A stretch of DNA of 64,000 bases, taken from Candidatus Nitrospira allomarina (GTDB lineage: Bacteria; Nitrospirota; Nitrospiria; Nitrospirales; UBA8639). This document shows positions 1 to 9,635 of this stretch, one piece after another (position 1 is the first letter of the stretch; each line of letters opens with the position of its first letter). The position numbers were made by a program, and so were the translations under genes. The stretch lies in the NCBI RefSeq assembly GCF_032050975.1, contig NZ_CP116967.1:1981001-2045000 (forward strand). Direction: 5' to 3'. The notes beneath the pieces were generated by a model that did no database searches, had not been told where the DNA came from, and saw only the letters and a list, made by a program, of their open reading frames with translations.

Positions 1-1
1 C

Positions 2-331
2 ATTTCAACCGATCCGTATGTAAGGGTTGGAGAGCAGGATATGACGGCTCACGTCAACTTTTCCGCGTTGGCAAGCGTTGGGATGGCCAATGGGTTGGAT
101 CTCGTCGGATTGACGACTATGGCCAATTGGCTGATCGGGTTAGGAGTCGAAGAATTGGTGCGAGACCAAGATCAGGAGTCCCATGATGTAAGGGCGTTAG
201 CGCATTTATTACGTCCGCATGGTATGGGGACAACGTTTAAGGTTCTGGTTCAGCGAAAAGGGATGGAGGCTTTCGCCCTTCAAGGGTTGCGTTATCCGGC
301 TTTTTTTGATGACGTGGTGTTCTCGAATTGA
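2..331 (+). CDS. C-terminal end of a MidA/NDUFAF7-family SAM-dependent methyltransferase (partial)
   Basis: The reading frame is open from base 2 and runs without a stop to 331, so the gene begins before the window and the internal ATG at 41 is not its start. The visible 109 residues match the end of the COG1565 (MidA/NDUFAF7) family: 'DMTAHVNFSAL', a Gly-Leu-rich stretch, then 'LLRPHGMGTTFKVLVQRKG'. In mitochondria the homologue NDUFAF7 symmetrically dimethylates an arginine of NDUFS2, the NuoD counterpart, during complex I assembly. Here the gene ends 73 bases before nuoA on the same strand, which suggests a related role; that link is inference. The SAM-binding motifs lie outside the window, so the family call rests on the C-terminus only. 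Confidence 0.75.
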   Translation: MSTDPYVRVGEQDMTAHVNFSALASVGMANGLDLVGLTTMANWLIGLGVEELVRDQDQESHDVRALAHLLRPHGMGTTFKVLVQRKGMEAFALQGLRYPAFFDDVVFSN

Positions 332-404
332 AGAAGGCAGAGAAGAAAAATGGTAAGCGGATGTAGGGTAGTGAGTATAACTCATGTTGGAATGAGAGTG
401 ATCT

Positions 405-776
405 ATGGGTAGTGAACCGGTTCCCTTTAATTATCTCCCCATCATCATCTTCATGGTTCTCGGGGCACTGTTTGGAGTCGGGTCCTTGGTTGTGGGGTGG
501 ATTGTCCGTCCGAGCCGGCCCTATCGGGCGAAACTGCTTCCCTACGAAAGTGGCGCTCCGTTGTTTATGGACGCCAGGGTGCAGTTTCCGATGCGCTACT
601 ACATCATTGCCATGCTCTTTGTCATATTTGATATTGAGGTCGTGTTTTTATTTCCATGGGCGGTGGTGTTTAAGAAACTTGGCCTTCTTGGCCTTGTTGA
701 AATGGGGGTGTTTCTGGCCATTCTCATTGTGGGGTTTTGGTATGCCTGGAAAAAAGGTGCGTTAGATTGGGATTAA
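405..776 (+). CDS. nuoA: NADH-quinone oxidoreductase subunit A
   Basis: Small membrane subunit of complex I at the junction of the peripheral and membrane arms, beside the quinone cavity. The 123-residue product has three predicted membrane helices (about 10-33, 63-87, 95-115), the usual architecture. The diagnostic loop 'YESGAPLFMDARVQFPMRYY' spans about 47-66 and the acidic pair is D76 and E78 in 'FVIFDIEVVF'. The loop has Ser where mitochondrial ND3 has the Cys of the active/deactive switch, as in E. coli. It is the first gene of the nuo operon and lies 116 bases before nuoB; that spacer holds hairpins. Confidence 0.97.
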   Translation: MGSEPVPFNYLPIIIFMVLGALFGVGSLVVGWIVRPSRPYRAKLLPYESGAPLFMDARVQFPMRYYIIAMLFVIFDIEVVFLFPWAVVFKKLGLLGLVEMGVFLAILIVGFWYAWKKGALDWD

Positions 777-827
777 GAAATAGTTCTTTTCTCCTGGAAA
801 AAACCGGAGTCCACCCAGTACAATGGC

Positions 828-846
828 ACCCCCATCTTTTGGGGGT
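828..846 (+). other. Perfect 7-bp hairpin in the nuoA-nuoB spacer
   Basis: ACCCCCA (828-834) and TGGGGGT (840-846) are exact inverted copies separated by a 5-base loop. A weaker stem (CTCC...GGAG, about 791-809) precedes it. No run of T follows, so an intrinsic terminator is unlikely. An RNA-processing or stability element that sets the nuoA to nuoB ratio is possible but unproven. Confidence 0.5.
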
Positions 847-892
847 AGGCAACGAGCTTCATACAAAACATTGAGGTACCCACGGTAATCTT

Positions 893-1372
893 ATGGGGAT
901 GCTTGAACGACAGCTTGAACCGAATATTATTACGACCAACCTGGACTATTGTATTGCCTGGTGCCGGAAATCAGCCCTTTGGCCGATGACCTTCGGGTTA
1001 GCCTGTTGTGCGATTGAAATGATCGCCTCGGTGTCTTCCAAGTATGACATCGATCGTTTTGGAGCAGGGGTGTTTCGTGCGTCACCACGTCAGTCCGATT
1101 TGATGATTGTGGCTGGAACGGTCTGTCGGAAAATGGCACCGGTGATTCGTCGAATTTATGATCAAATGGCGGAGCCCAGATATGTGATCTCCATGGGATC
1201 CTGCGCGACATCCGGAAATCATTACAATAGTTACAGTGTGGTTCAGGGTGTGGATCAAATTGTCCCGGTGGATGTCTATATCGCAGGTTGTCCCCCAAGA
1301 CCTGAGGCACTCATGGATGGTCTCATTAAGCTCCAAGAAAAAATTCAGAAAGAAAAATACTTCGTGAAATAG
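893..1372 (+). CDS. nuoB: NADH-quinone oxidoreductase subunit B
   Basis: Carries the terminal iron-sulfur cluster N2 that passes electrons to quinone. The 159-residue product has the family's four ligands: the adjacent pair C38-C39 in 'LACCAIEM', C104 in '[14 protein letters not shown]' and C133 in '[10 protein letters not shown]'. Length and motif order are standard for NuoB/PSST. The chosen ATG at 893 gives the normal N-terminus '[19 protein letters not shown]'. The next gene, nuoCD, begins 59 bases downstream on the same strand. Confidence 0.98.
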   Translation: MGMLERQLEPNIITTNLDYCIAWCRKSALWPMTFGLACCAIEMIASVSSKYDIDRFGAGVFRASPRQSDLMIVAGTVCRKMAPVIRRIYDQMAEPRYVISMGSCATSGNHYNSYSVVQGVDQIVPVDVYIAGCPPRPEALMDGLIKLQEKIQKEKYFVK

Positions 1373-1431
1373 CTCTGGAAGTTGTGTAGACGGTCTTTCG
1401 ATATTCCACGATTCAGCAACACATCAGATTT

Positions 1432-3183
1432 ATGCATGCTTTTCTCGAATCTCTGGTCAACCGCTTTCCTCAGGCTGTGCTGACGGCGCAGCAGGATCCT
1501 GTGCGTTTGGATTTGTGGGCACAAGTGCAAGCCGACCATTGGCCGGAAATTGCGCAATTTCTCCATGACGATCCCGCGATGGCGTTGGATCATATTACCG
1601 ATATCTGTTCGGCGGATTATCCTGATGCCCTCGAACGATTTGAAGTTATTTATCACTTTCTCTCCCTTCCCCATGGAACCCGCATCCGGATTAAAGCGCG
1701 CGTGACAGAGGATCATCCGGAGATCGCCTCAATCAGTGGGATCTGGAAAGGGGCCAATTTCCTGGAACGTGAAGTGTACGACTTAATGGGCATCCGCTTT
1801 ACCGGGCATCCCGACCTTCGTCGAATTTTGATGCCTGATGATTATGATGAAGGGTACCCGTTACGAAAAGATTTTCCGGCCGAAGGGAAAGGGTGGAGGA
1901 GCCGGTTCGATTTTCTTCCCAGGTTGGATGAACCGATCGGCGAATGGTCGGAATCCGAGGTGTCAGATGATCAACGCCATCAATTCATGGCGGAGGATCA
2001 TCCGGGTGACACCAAACGCACGACGGAAATGCTTCTCAATATGGGTCCACAACATCCCAGTACGCATGGTGTGCTTCGAGTCGTATTGGAGTTGGATGGT
2101 GAGCGGGTCAGCAAGGCCACGCCCGATCTTGGATATTTGCACCGTGGAGTGGAAAAACTGGCTGAAGGCCTGACGTATATGCAAATGGTCCCGCATACCG
2201 ATCGCTTGGACTATGTCTGCGCCATGACCAATAACTATGCGTATGTGCGGGCCGTAGAAAAATTGATAGATATGACCGTTCCGGAACGGGCGGAATATGT
2301 GCGGACCATCGTTGCCGAAATGCAACGTATCATTGGTCATTTATTCTGGCTGGGAACACAAGCCCTGGATATTGGGGCGATGACCGTGTTCTTCTGGACC
2401 TTCCGGGAGCGTGAAATCTTGTTGGATATGTTTGAGAAATTGTGTGGCGCTCGTCTGACATTGAATTATTACCGGATTGGAGGCGTGGATGCAGATCTTA
2501 CGCCGGAAATTATTACGACTCTCCGGGGTTTTTTGAAAACGTTTCCCGAACACATTCGGGAATACGACACGCTCTTGCAAAAAAATAGAATTTGGGTTGC
2601 CCGCACAAAAGGTGTGGCACTCCTTTCTGCGGAGGATGCCATCAATTTCGGATGCACAGGGCCGGTTCTGCGTGGGTCCGGAGTGTCCTACGATATTCGG
2701 AAGTTGGAGCCGTATGGCGTGTATGATCGAGTGGATTGGGAAGTGCCCCTTGGAAAAGACGGGGATACCTACGACCGGTATTGGATCAGAATGGAAGAAA
2801 TGTGGCAAAGCGCCCGCATCATTGAACAATGCCTCAATCAAATGCCTGAGGGGCCGATCATGGCGGTCGATGCTCAAGCCATTCCACCGCCCAAGCCAGA
2901 GGTGATGAGGGATATGCAAAGTCTGATTCATCATTTCATTATCTTTACGCAAGGGTTTAAGCCACCGAAGGGCGAAACGTATTGTGCGACGGAGGTGCCT
3001 AAAGGTGAATTGGGATTTTTTATCATTAGTGACGGAAGTTCGCGTCCCTATCGGTTGAAAATCCGATCTCCTTCCTTTATTCATATGGGGGCATTTGATC
3101 ATATGGCCCGTGGATATTTAATCTCGGATATCGTCACGATTTTCGGAACGTACGATATTGTGATGGGGGAATGCGATCGATAA
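1432..3183 (+). CDS. nuoCD: NADH-quinone oxidoreductase fused subunits C and D
   Basis: One 583-residue protein joins the 30-kDa NuoC domain (about 1-165, with 'EREVYDLMGIRFTGHPDLRR' near 112-131) to the 49-kDa NuoD domain (about 200-583), as in E. coli rather than the split genes of many bacteria. NuoD forms most of the quinone pocket with NuoB; the 'GPQHPSTHG' loop is at 205-213 and the protein ends in the family signature 'MGECDR'. R238, in 'LGYLHRGVEKL', aligns with the NDUFS2 arginine that NDUFAF7 dimethylates in mitochondria. That is notable because a MidA/NDUFAF7-type gene precedes this operon. The reading frame is continuous across the C-D linker. Confidence 0.98.
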   Translation: MHAFLESLVNRFPQAVLTAQQDPVRLDLWAQVQADHWPEIAQFLHDDPAMALDHITDICSADYPDALERFEVIYHFLSLPHGTRIRIKARVTEDHPEIASISGIWKGANFLEREVYDLMGIRFTGHPDLRRILMPDDYDEGYPLRKDFPAEGKGWRSRFDFLPRLDEPIGEWSESEVSDDQRHQFMAEDHPGDTKRTTEMLLNMGPQHPSTHGVLRVVLELDGERVSKATPDLGYLHRGVEKLAEGLTYMQMVPHTDRLDYVCAMTNNYAYVRAVEKLIDMTVPERAEYVRTIVAEMQRIIGHLFWLGTQALDIGAMTVFFWTFREREILLDMFEKLCGARLTLNYYRIGGVDADLTPEIITTLRGFLKTFPEHIREYDTLLQKNRIWVARTKGVALLSAEDAINFGCTGPVLRGSGVSYDIRKLEPYGVYDRVDWEVPLGKDGDTYDRYWIRMEEMWQSARIIEQCLNQMPEGPIMAVDAQAIPPPKPEVMRDMQSLIHHFIIFTQGFKPPKGETYCATEVPKGELGFFIISDGSSRPYRLKIRSPSFIHMGAFDHMARGYLISDIVTIFGTYDIVMGECDR

Positions 3184-3269
3184 CATGGAGAATGGTGTGA
3201 TGGAGGTAAAAGCTTACCGACACCATGGCCATTGCGCGTTGACTGCTCTCCTCAACTTACGAGTGTTCT

Positions 3270-3794
3270 ATGCTATTTGAGCGATTCAAAAACGAAGTGG
3301 ATGATATTCTATCCCGCTATCCTGTCAAGCGATCGGCGTTATTGCCGTTATTGAACCTGGCGCAGCGGGAAGAGGGATTTGTGAGTGAATCGGCCATGCA
3401 GGAGATTGCCAAAATTTTGGGTTTGACGCCGGCACAAGTGTTTGAGACCGTCACGTTTTATACCATGTTTAATCTCAAGCCGATCGGAAAGTTTCATCTT
3501 CAAGTGTGCAAATCGCTGATGTGTGCGTTAGTCGGATCTGATGATGTGGTGGTATGGATCCAGAAAAAACTGGGCATTGCACAGGGTCAGACAACGGCGG
3601 ATAATCTCTTTACCCTCAGCGTGGTGGAGTGCCTTGGGTCCTGTGGTACAGGTCCCATGATGCAAGTGAATGATGACTATTATGAACAATTATCCGAAGA
3701 AAAGGTCGGACGTGTCCTGGACGATTTAAAACAAGACGGAACCTGTTCGCTTAAAACAGGACCCTTCATGTATCCTCAGCCCTTTGCTAAATGA
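3270..3794 (+). CDS. nuoE: NADH-quinone oxidoreductase subunit E (24 kDa, 2Fe-2S)
   Basis: Part of the NADH dehydrogenase tip of complex I, binding [2Fe-2S] cluster N1a. The 174-residue product has the thioredoxin-like ferredoxin signature C80-x4-C85 ('VCKSLMC') and C121-x3-C125 ('ECLGSCGTGP'), preceded by the helical region with 'TPAQVFETVTFYTMFN'. Length is normal. It lies 86 bases after nuoCD and 77 before nuoF, all co-directional. The last 20 residues ('GTCSLKTGPFMYPQPFAK') are a lineage-specific tail. Confidence 0.97.
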   Translation: MLFERFKNEVDDILSRYPVKRSALLPLLNLAQREEGFVSESAMQEIAKILGLTPAQVFETVTFYTMFNLKPIGKFHLQVCKSLMCALVGSDDVVVWIQKKLGIAQGQTTADNLFTLSVVECLGSCGTGPMMQVNDDYYEQLSEEKVGRVLDDLKQDGTCSLKTGPFMYPQPFAK

Positions 3795-3871
3795 CAGAAG
3801 TCTTTGCAGGGAATAGCCGTTAAGCAATTCATGAGTTATCTATAACTGCCCGTTCACGAATTAGTGTCTTT

Positions 3872-5179
3872 ATGGCCACTTACGAAAAAATCTTATTGAA
3901 GAATATGGAACAACCGGGATACACCGGTTCGTTGGCCGACTATGAAGGGGCCGGTGGGTATCGAGCTCTCCGGACAGTTCTCAAAGATATGCAGCCCGAT
4001 CAGGTAATTGAGGTGGTAAAAAAGTCAGGTCTTCGCGGTCGTGGGGGAGCCGGATTCCCCACCGGCGTAAAATGGGGGTTTATTCCGAAGAATCATCCTG
4101 GTCCTAAATATCTATGCTGTAACGCGGATGAAAGCGAACCGGGAACATTTAAAGACCGGCAACTTATGGAACGTGATCCTCATCAAATGCTGGAAGGGAT
4201 GGCCATTACCTGTTTCGCTATTGGCGCACAAACGGCCTACATCTACATTCGGGGAGAGTTTCGTCTCGGCGCGAAGATTCTGGAGAAGGCTCTTCAGGAG
4301 GCCTATGCGGCCGGGTATCTGGGCGACAACATTCTCGGGAGCGGGTTGACGATCAATATCTATGTTCACCTTGGTGCCGGAGCCTATATTTGTGGGGAAG
4401 AAACGGCACTTCTCGAATCGTTAGAGGGCAAACGGGGCATGCCTCGCTTTAAGCCGCCGTTTCCTGCGACGCATGGATTGTATCAAAATCCCACTGTGGT
4501 GAATAACGTCGAGACGATGGCGAATATTCCTCATATTATCAATCGAGGGGGAGAGTGGTTTGCCTCGATCGGCTCTCCGCCGAAAAGTTGCGGAACGCGG
4601 GTGTTTTGTTTAAGCGGACATGTGAAGCGGCCTGGTAATTATGAGACGCCCATGGGCATCACTTTCCGTGAATTGATTTATGATTTGGGCGGGGGTATGC
4701 GATCGGATAAGCCCCTCAAGGCTTTTATTCCTGGAGGAGCATCGGCTCCCTTTCTGACGCCTGATCATTTGGATGTGAAAATGGATTTTGAGTCAGTGGC
4801 GTTAGCGGGATCTATGCTGGGATCCGGCGGTGTCACGGTGATGGAAGAAGGCACGAATATGGTTTGGGCCGCTCTGCGATTGATGGAGTTTTTCTACCAT
4901 GAATCGTGTGGGAAATGTACACCCTGCCGGGAAGGAACTTCCTGGCTGGTTCAGACTCTTCAGCGGATCTGGAACAAACGAGGGCGTCCTGAAGATATTG
5001 GAGTTCTTGATGAACTCTGCGGAAATATCCCCGGCCGGACGGTCTGTGCGTTTGGTGATGCGGCCGTATCCCCCATCGTGAGCACGCTGCAGCATTGGCG
5101 TGGGGAATATGAGGCCCTTATCCGTGAGGCTCAAGAGACGATGCCTCGCAACAAGGAAATTCCAGTTTTCACGCATTGA
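3872..5179 (+). CDS. nuoF: NADH-quinone oxidoreductase subunit F (NADH- and FMN-binding)
   Basis: Oxidises NADH through FMN and passes electrons to cluster N3. In the 435-residue product the FMN/NADH site is visible as 'GLRGRGGAGFPTG' (53-65), 'NADESEPGT' (84-92) and the 'GAGAYICGEETALLES' segment near 168-183. Cluster N3 ligands are C346, C349 and C352 in 'SCGKCTPCREG' plus C392 in 'TVCAFGD'. Length and order match the family. The stop codon adjoins the start region of nuoG, so the two are probably translationally coupled. Confidence 0.98.
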   Translation: MATYEKILLKNMEQPGYTGSLADYEGAGGYRALRTVLKDMQPDQVIEVVKKSGLRGRGGAGFPTGVKWGFIPKNHPGPKYLCCNADESEPGTFKDRQLMERDPHQMLEGMAITCFAIGAQTAYIYIRGEFRLGAKILEKALQEAYAAGYLGDNILGSGLTINIYVHLGAGAYICGEETALLESLEGKRGMPRFKPPFPATHGLYQNPTVVNNVETMANIPHIINRGGEWFASIGSPPKSCGTRVFCLSGHVKRPGNYETPMGITFRELIYDLGGGMRSDKPLKAFIPGGASAPFLTPDHLDVKMDFESVALAGSMLGSGGVTVMEEGTNMVWAALRLMEFFYHESCGKCTPCREGTSWLVQTLQRIWNKRGRPEDIGVLDELCGNIPGRTVCAFGDAAVSPIVSTLQHWRGEYEALIREAQETMPRNKEIPVFTH

Positions 5180-5190
5180 GTGTAACCAAA

Positions 5191-7881
5191 ATGGCAACAA
5201 CTCCAACCCCAACCACAGACATGATTACGTTGACGATCGATGGAAAATCGGCAACGGTTGCCAAAGGGACCCTGGTCATTGAGGCTGCGCGGCAGGTTGG
5301 GGTCATGGTGCCGCACTTTTGCTATCACCCGAAACTGACCCCAGACGCTAATTGCCGGATGTGTTTAGTGGAAATTGAAAAAATGCCCAGGTTACAAACC
5401 TCCTGTAGTACGCAAGTGGCGGAAGGCATGGTGGTGAAATCAGCATCTTCCTCTGTGGTGCAGGACGCCCGTAAATCGGTGTTGGATTTTATTTTGGCCA
5501 ATCATCCGTTGGATTGTCCTGTCTGCGATCAAGGGGGGCGGTGCGATCTTCAGGACTTTTCCCATGAATATACCGCGACGACCAGCGGGTTTAAGGAACT
5601 CAAACGGGTCTTTCCGAAGGAGTATTTCAGTCCGCTGATTGAAACGCAGATGAACCGGTGCGTCCAATGTTTGCGATGCGTGCGCTATTGTGATCAGGTC
5701 ATGGACGTAAAAGCCCTGGCGCCTGTGGGACGCGGCACCATGACGGAAATTAAAGCTTTCGGGGCCCACGAACTGGATTGTGAGTTTTGTGGTGGATGTA
5801 TCCAGATATGCCCGGTCGGAGCCATAACCAGTCGAGTCTCTATGTATGAATTTCGTCCATGGATGCTAAAGCGGACTGAATCGGTTTGTGGCTATTGTGG
5901 AGATGGGTGCCAAATTACCTTTCAAACCAAGAATAATGACCTAATCGAAGTGAACTCCACTCACGGGGCCGGACGGAATAATGGGGATCTCTGTGCCCGA
6001 GGGTATTTTGGCTACCATGTCAGCGTTCATCCAGATCGCCTGACCTCACCCCTCATCCGTCAAGGGAACGATTTTCAGTCGGTTCAATGGGAAGAGGCTT
6101 TGGAGTTGGTGGGGCAGCGTTTAAAGGAAATTAAAGCCACGTATGGGCCCGATGCGATTGGCGGATTAATTACGGGACGATGTACCAATGAAGATATCTA
6201 TGTTTTTCAGAAATTCATGCGCGGGGTGGTGGGGACCAATCGGATTGATAGTAGTGTGCGGTACGGCCACCTGAATGCCGTGCATGCCATGCAACGAGTG
6301 CAAGGCACCCATCGTTGGGCCGTGAGCTATGACGATATTCTCTCCGCAGATACCCTCTTACTTGTCGGGACCAATATTACGGAAACCAATCCCATTACAG
6401 GGCTGAAGGTCAAAGAAGCGGTGAAGCGGCGAGGGGCGAAGCTCATCACCATTGAAGCGTTGGAACCTGCTATTGGGAGCATCAGCAATATCGTGAATCT
6501 CGCCCACCATCATCTGGGGGTCAAACCGACGGCCTATGCCGGGGCGGTTTTGGGCATGTTGAAAGCTGTGGTTGATCAGCAATTGGTGGATCCGGAACTT
6601 CAGGCCAACGCCCGGTCTTATGCCAACGACATAACCGTCAGACTGAAGGCCCTGTCCTCGGATGCGATTCAAGTGCAAACCGGCCTGGCTTCAGATTTGT
6701 TAACTCAAGCGGCCCAAGTGTTTGCCAAAGGACAGAAGGTCGTCATTCTTGTCGGACCGGGAGTTCTGCGATCGGTGGGTGGATTTGGAATGACCATGAA
6801 TTTGTTGGACTTGTTATTGATAACGGGAAAACTCACCAAGCCTGGCTGTGGCCTTGCTCCCCTGGCAGAAGAAAATAATGATCAAGGAGCTTTTGAAATG
6901 GGAGGAACCGGGTCGGTGTTGCCTGGTGGACAATCTCTGGGTGACCCGGACGTGCGGAAACGGTTGGCGCACGCGTGGGGTCGGCCAATTCCCGAAACAC
7001 CAGGCTCTTCACTTCCACAGATGATTGAAGATGCGCAACACGGCAAACTAAAAGCCTTGTTTGTGGTTGGTGAAAATCCCCTGGGCTCCTTGCCTCCGTC
7101 CTCGGGTATTCATTCGGCATTGGAGAAGCTTGAGTTTCTGGTGTGTCAGGAATTGTTTCTCACCGAAACGGCCCAGCAAGCTCATGTCGTTCTGCCAGCC
7201 TGTTCCTATGCGGAAAAGGACGGAACGTTTACCAACACGGAAGGGCATATTCAGTCAGTACGAAAAGCCATTGATCTGGTTGGTGAGAGCCGACCGGATT
7301 GGGAAGTGTTTTCCGCGCTGTCGGTGATGATGAATGATCCGATGGAATATGGAGACGTCAAGGAAATTGGCAAAGAGATCCATAACCTTCTCCCCGGTAC
7401 GCGTACCCTGGGCCCTGCCCCCTTGCCCGCTCAACCGGATTCAACGGTCATCGCCCGATATCTCAAGACCGATTATCAGCGGGATATCGCTACGCGGTAT
7501 CAATTGCCGCCAGATGATGCCGCTGCTGGGGCGGAAGACATGATCTTGCAGGTTTCGCAATCCTTGTTTCATTCCGGGAAATTTTCGCGAAAAGCCAAAG
7601 GCTTACTGCAAGTTGAAGCGACTGGCAAACTCTATCTGCATCCGGAAGACGCCGCGCGACGTGGAATTGGTGAAGGGGACATCGTGAAGGTGGGCAATCG
7701 TTTGGGTGAGGTGATCACCCCGGTCGGGCTTCGTGAGCGAATCCCGCAGGGAGTCGTGATGTTTCCCGAGCATTTTGATGAGGAGGTCCGCCGTCTCTTG
7801 TCGTATAGTGTTGATTCGGAAACGCAGGTGCCCTATTGCAAGGTGACTCGCGTTCGTGTTGAAAAAGTGGTGGGAACATGA
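5191..7881 (+). CDS. nuoG: NADH-quinone oxidoreductase subunit G (multi-cluster electron wire)
   Basis: Large peripheral-arm subunit carrying the chain of iron-sulfur clusters. From the ATG at 5191 the product is 896 residues; a TTG at 5176 overlapping the nuoF stop would add five. Visible sites in order: [2Fe-2S] C44, C55, C58, C72; His-Cys3 cluster H105, C109, C112, C118; two ferredoxin-type sets C157/160/163/167 and C197/200/203/207; and the extra N7-type set C233, C236, C240, C268. A molybdopterin-oxidoreductase-like domain follows (about 230-760) and a C-terminal dinucleotide-binding-like domain (about 795-885). The N7 ligands are complete, as in E. coli and Thermus. No molybdenum cofactor is expected in complex I. 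Confidence 0.97.
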   Translation: MATTPTPTTDMITLTIDGKSATVAKGTLVIEAARQVGVMVPHFCYHPKLTPDANCRMCLVEIEKMPRLQTSCSTQVAEGMVVKSASSSVVQDARKSVLDFILANHPLDCPVCDQGGRCDLQDFSHEYTATTSGFKELKRVFPKEYFSPLIETQMNRCVQCLRCVRYCDQVMDVKALAPVGRGTMTEIKAFGAHELDCEFCGGCIQICPVGAITSRVSMYEFRPWMLKRTESVCGYCGDGCQITFQTKNNDLIEVNSTHGAGRNNGDLCARGYFGYHVSVHPDRLTSPLIRQGNDFQSVQWEEALELVGQRLKEIKATYGPDAIGGLITGRCTNEDIYVFQKFMRGVVGTNRIDSSVRYGHLNAVHAMQRVQGTHRWAVSYDDILSADTLLLVGTNITETNPITGLKVKEAVKRRGAKLITIEALEPAIGSISNIVNLAHHHLGVKPTAYAGAVLGMLKAVVDQQLVDPELQANARSYANDITVRLKALSSDAIQVQTGLASDLLTQAAQVFAKGQKVVILVGPGVLRSVGGFGMTMNLLDLLLITGKLTKPGCGLAPLAEENNDQGAFEMGGTGSVLPGGQSLGDPDVRKRLAHAWGRPIPETPGSSLPQMIEDAQHGKLKALFVVGENPLGSLPPSSGIHSALEKLEFLVCQELFLTETAQQAHVVLPACSYAEKDGTFTNTEGHIQSVRKAIDLVGESRPDWEVFSALSVMMNDPMEYGDVKEIGKEIHNLLPGTRTLGPAPLPAQPDSTVIARYLKTDYQRDIATRYQLPPDDAAAGAEDMILQVSQSLFHSGKFSRKAKGLLQVEATGKLYLHPEDAARRGIGEGDIVKVGNRLGEVITPVGLRERIPQGVVMFPEHFDEEVRRLLSYSVDSETQVPYCKVTRVRVEKVVGT

Positions 7882-7932
7882 GGCGGTTCTCAGCATGTGG
7901 GTCGGTATATAGAGGAGAGGAGTGATTCCGGC

Positions 7933-9006
7933 ATGGATACGGGAATTCGATTAGCCTTAACGTTAAGCCAGATTGGCGTGGTGATGGTGGCGGTGCTTCT
8001 GACTGTCGCAGCACTCACCCTTCTGGAGCGAAAGGTGTTGGGTTGGATGCAGGATCGGATGGGGCCCATGGAAGTCGGGCCTTATGGCATCCTGCAACCG
8101 GTCGCCGACGGCTTAAAGCTCTTTTTTAAAGAAGACATCATCCCAGCCGGAGCGAATAAGTTCATGTTTAGCATGGCACCGGTGTTGTCATTAGTTCCTG
8201 CCCTCATCGGATTCGCGGTGATTCCGTTTGGCCCGGATTGGACGGTTGATGTCGGCGGCGTCAATTTTAAACCGTTTGTGATTACCGACATCAATATCGG
8301 TGTTCTCTATATCCTGGCGTTTGCTTCAATCGGTGCATACGGCATTATTTTGGGCGGGTGGTCATCAAACAGTAAGTATTCCCTTCTGGGAGGCCTGCGT
8401 TCTGCGGCCCAATTGATTAGTTATGAGTTGAATGTGGGGCTTTCAATTGTCGGTGTGTTGCTTCTTTCAAGCTCCTTAAGTCTCGTGACGATTACCAATG
8501 CGCAGGCAGGAGGATTTTGGAACTGGTACTTTTTCGGGGGAGGGGGATTCCCTCAAGCCCTGGCGTTCATCGTGTTTATAATTTCTGCAGTAGCGGAAAC
8601 GAATCGAACCCCGTTTGATTTGCCGGAAGCGGAAAGTGAGTTGGTGGCCGGATTCTTTACGGAATATAGCGGCATGCGATTCGCATTCTTCTTTCTGGCC
8701 GAATACGGCAATATGATTTTGGTGTCTTGCGTGGCCACTGTCTTGTTTTTTGGTGGCTGGCATCCTCCCTATCCAGGCACTCTTATGGAGTACATCGGGG
8801 TGGGCCATCTCCTCTGGATTGAGGGCATCATGTGGTTTGTCCTCAAAGTGGCGTTTTTTCTCTTTTTCTTTTTTTGGCTCCGGGCCACATTACCGCGATT
8901 ACGATATGACCAGCTTATGCGGTTCGGGTGGAAGGTTCTCCTTCCCATCGCGTTGGCTAATATTGTGGTGACGTCGATTGTTGCATTTCTTTTTCCTGGG
9001 AGCTAG
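7933..9006 (+). CDS. nuoH: NADH-quinone oxidoreductase subunit H
   Basis: Membrane subunit linking the quinone chamber to the pumping arm. The ATG at 7933 is chosen because AGGAG lies ten bases upstream; a GTG at 7897 in the same frame would add 12 residues without a good site. The 357-residue product has about eight to nine membrane helices. Family signatures include '[14 protein letters not shown]' near residue 32, the acidic quinone-site loop with '[14 protein letters not shown]' near 228, and '[15 protein letters not shown]' just after it. It sits between nuoG and nuoI as in most nuo operons. Confidence 0.97.
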   Translation: MDTGIRLALTLSQIGVVMVAVLLTVAALTLLERKVLGWMQDRMGPMEVGPYGILQPVADGLKLFFKEDIIPAGANKFMFSMAPVLSLVPALIGFAVIPFGPDWTVDVGGVNFKPFVITDINIGVLYILAFASIGAYGIILGGWSSNSKYSLLGGLRSAAQLISYELNVGLSIVGVLLLSSSLSLVTITNAQAGGFWNWYFFGGGGFPQALAFIVFIISAVAETNRTPFDLPEAESELVAGFFTEYSGMRFAFFFLAEYGNMILVSCVATVLFFGGWHPPYPGTLMEYIGVGHLLWIEGIMWFVLKVAFFLFFFFWLRATLPRLRYDQLMRFGWKVLLPIALANIVVTSIVAFLFPGS

Positions 9007-9020
9007 GAAGGTTGCATGGT

Positions 9021-9560
9021 ATGAAACTCAAGGAGTGGGTCAAAACGCTTCTATTTTATGAGATTGCGTTAGGGATGAAGGCCACCTTATCCCATTTCCT
9101 TCATTATAGGCCGATCACCGTACAATACCCGCACGAGAAGAAACAGTTACCGTCTAACTATCGAGGTATGTTGGCGTTACTGCGCTATGATGATGGAACG
9201 GAGAAGTGCGTGGGATGTGATTTATGTGAGGCGGCTTGCCCCTCCCGTGTCATCCGTGTAGTGAGTGCCGAGGTACCGGGAGAACCCACGAAGCGCTATT
9301 CCAAGGAATATTACATGGACATGACCCGATGCTTGTTTTGCGGGCTGTGTGTAAAAGCCTGTCCGGTTGATGCGTTGGGCATGACGCAGGAGTATGAATG
9401 GGCGGTCTATGATAAGCGTCAGCTTCAATTAAATAAGGAGCAGCTTCTGGCTATTGGCGATCGCAACTTTCCAGTTCGGGAAAAGCGACTCGAATTTCAA
9501 CATCCCAATGTGGCCTATTTTAACGTAGGGTTTAAAGAGATTCCGCAAAAAGAACTGTAG
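9021..9560 (+). CDS. nuoI: NADH-quinone oxidoreductase subunit I (2 x 4Fe-4S)
   Basis: Peripheral-arm ferredoxin-like subunit holding clusters N6a and N6b, which feed N2 in NuoB. From the ATG at 9021 the product is 179 residues; GGAAGG about nine bases upstream supports this over the TTG at 9012. The two ligand sets are C63-C66-C69-C73 ('CVGCDLCEAACP') and C104-C107-C110-C114 ('CLFCGLCVKACPVDA'). The N-terminal amphipathic helix ('WVKTLLFYEIALGMKATLSH') is the usual membrane-surface anchor. The spacer to nuoJ is about 75 bases. Confidence 0.97.
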   Translation: MKLKEWVKTLLFYEIALGMKATLSHFLHYRPITVQYPHEKKQLPSNYRGMLALLRYDDGTEKCVGCDLCEAACPSRVIRVVSAEVPGEPTKRYSKEYYMDMTRCLFCGLCVKACPVDALGMTQEYEWAVYDKRQLQLNKEQLLAIGDRNFPVREKRLEFQHPNVAYFNVGFKEIPQKEL

Positions 9561-9635
9561 TCATTATGGCCTGGCGGTGCACTCGGTCCACATGCCGGCT
9601 AAAGAATATCGCCAAAATTTTTGAATGAACCGGTG

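Noticed and set aside
2341-3102. A 253-residue open frame on the minus strand
   Set aside because: It lies wholly opposite nuoCD, whose protein is fully recognisable; no ribosome site or known domain supports the antisense frame.
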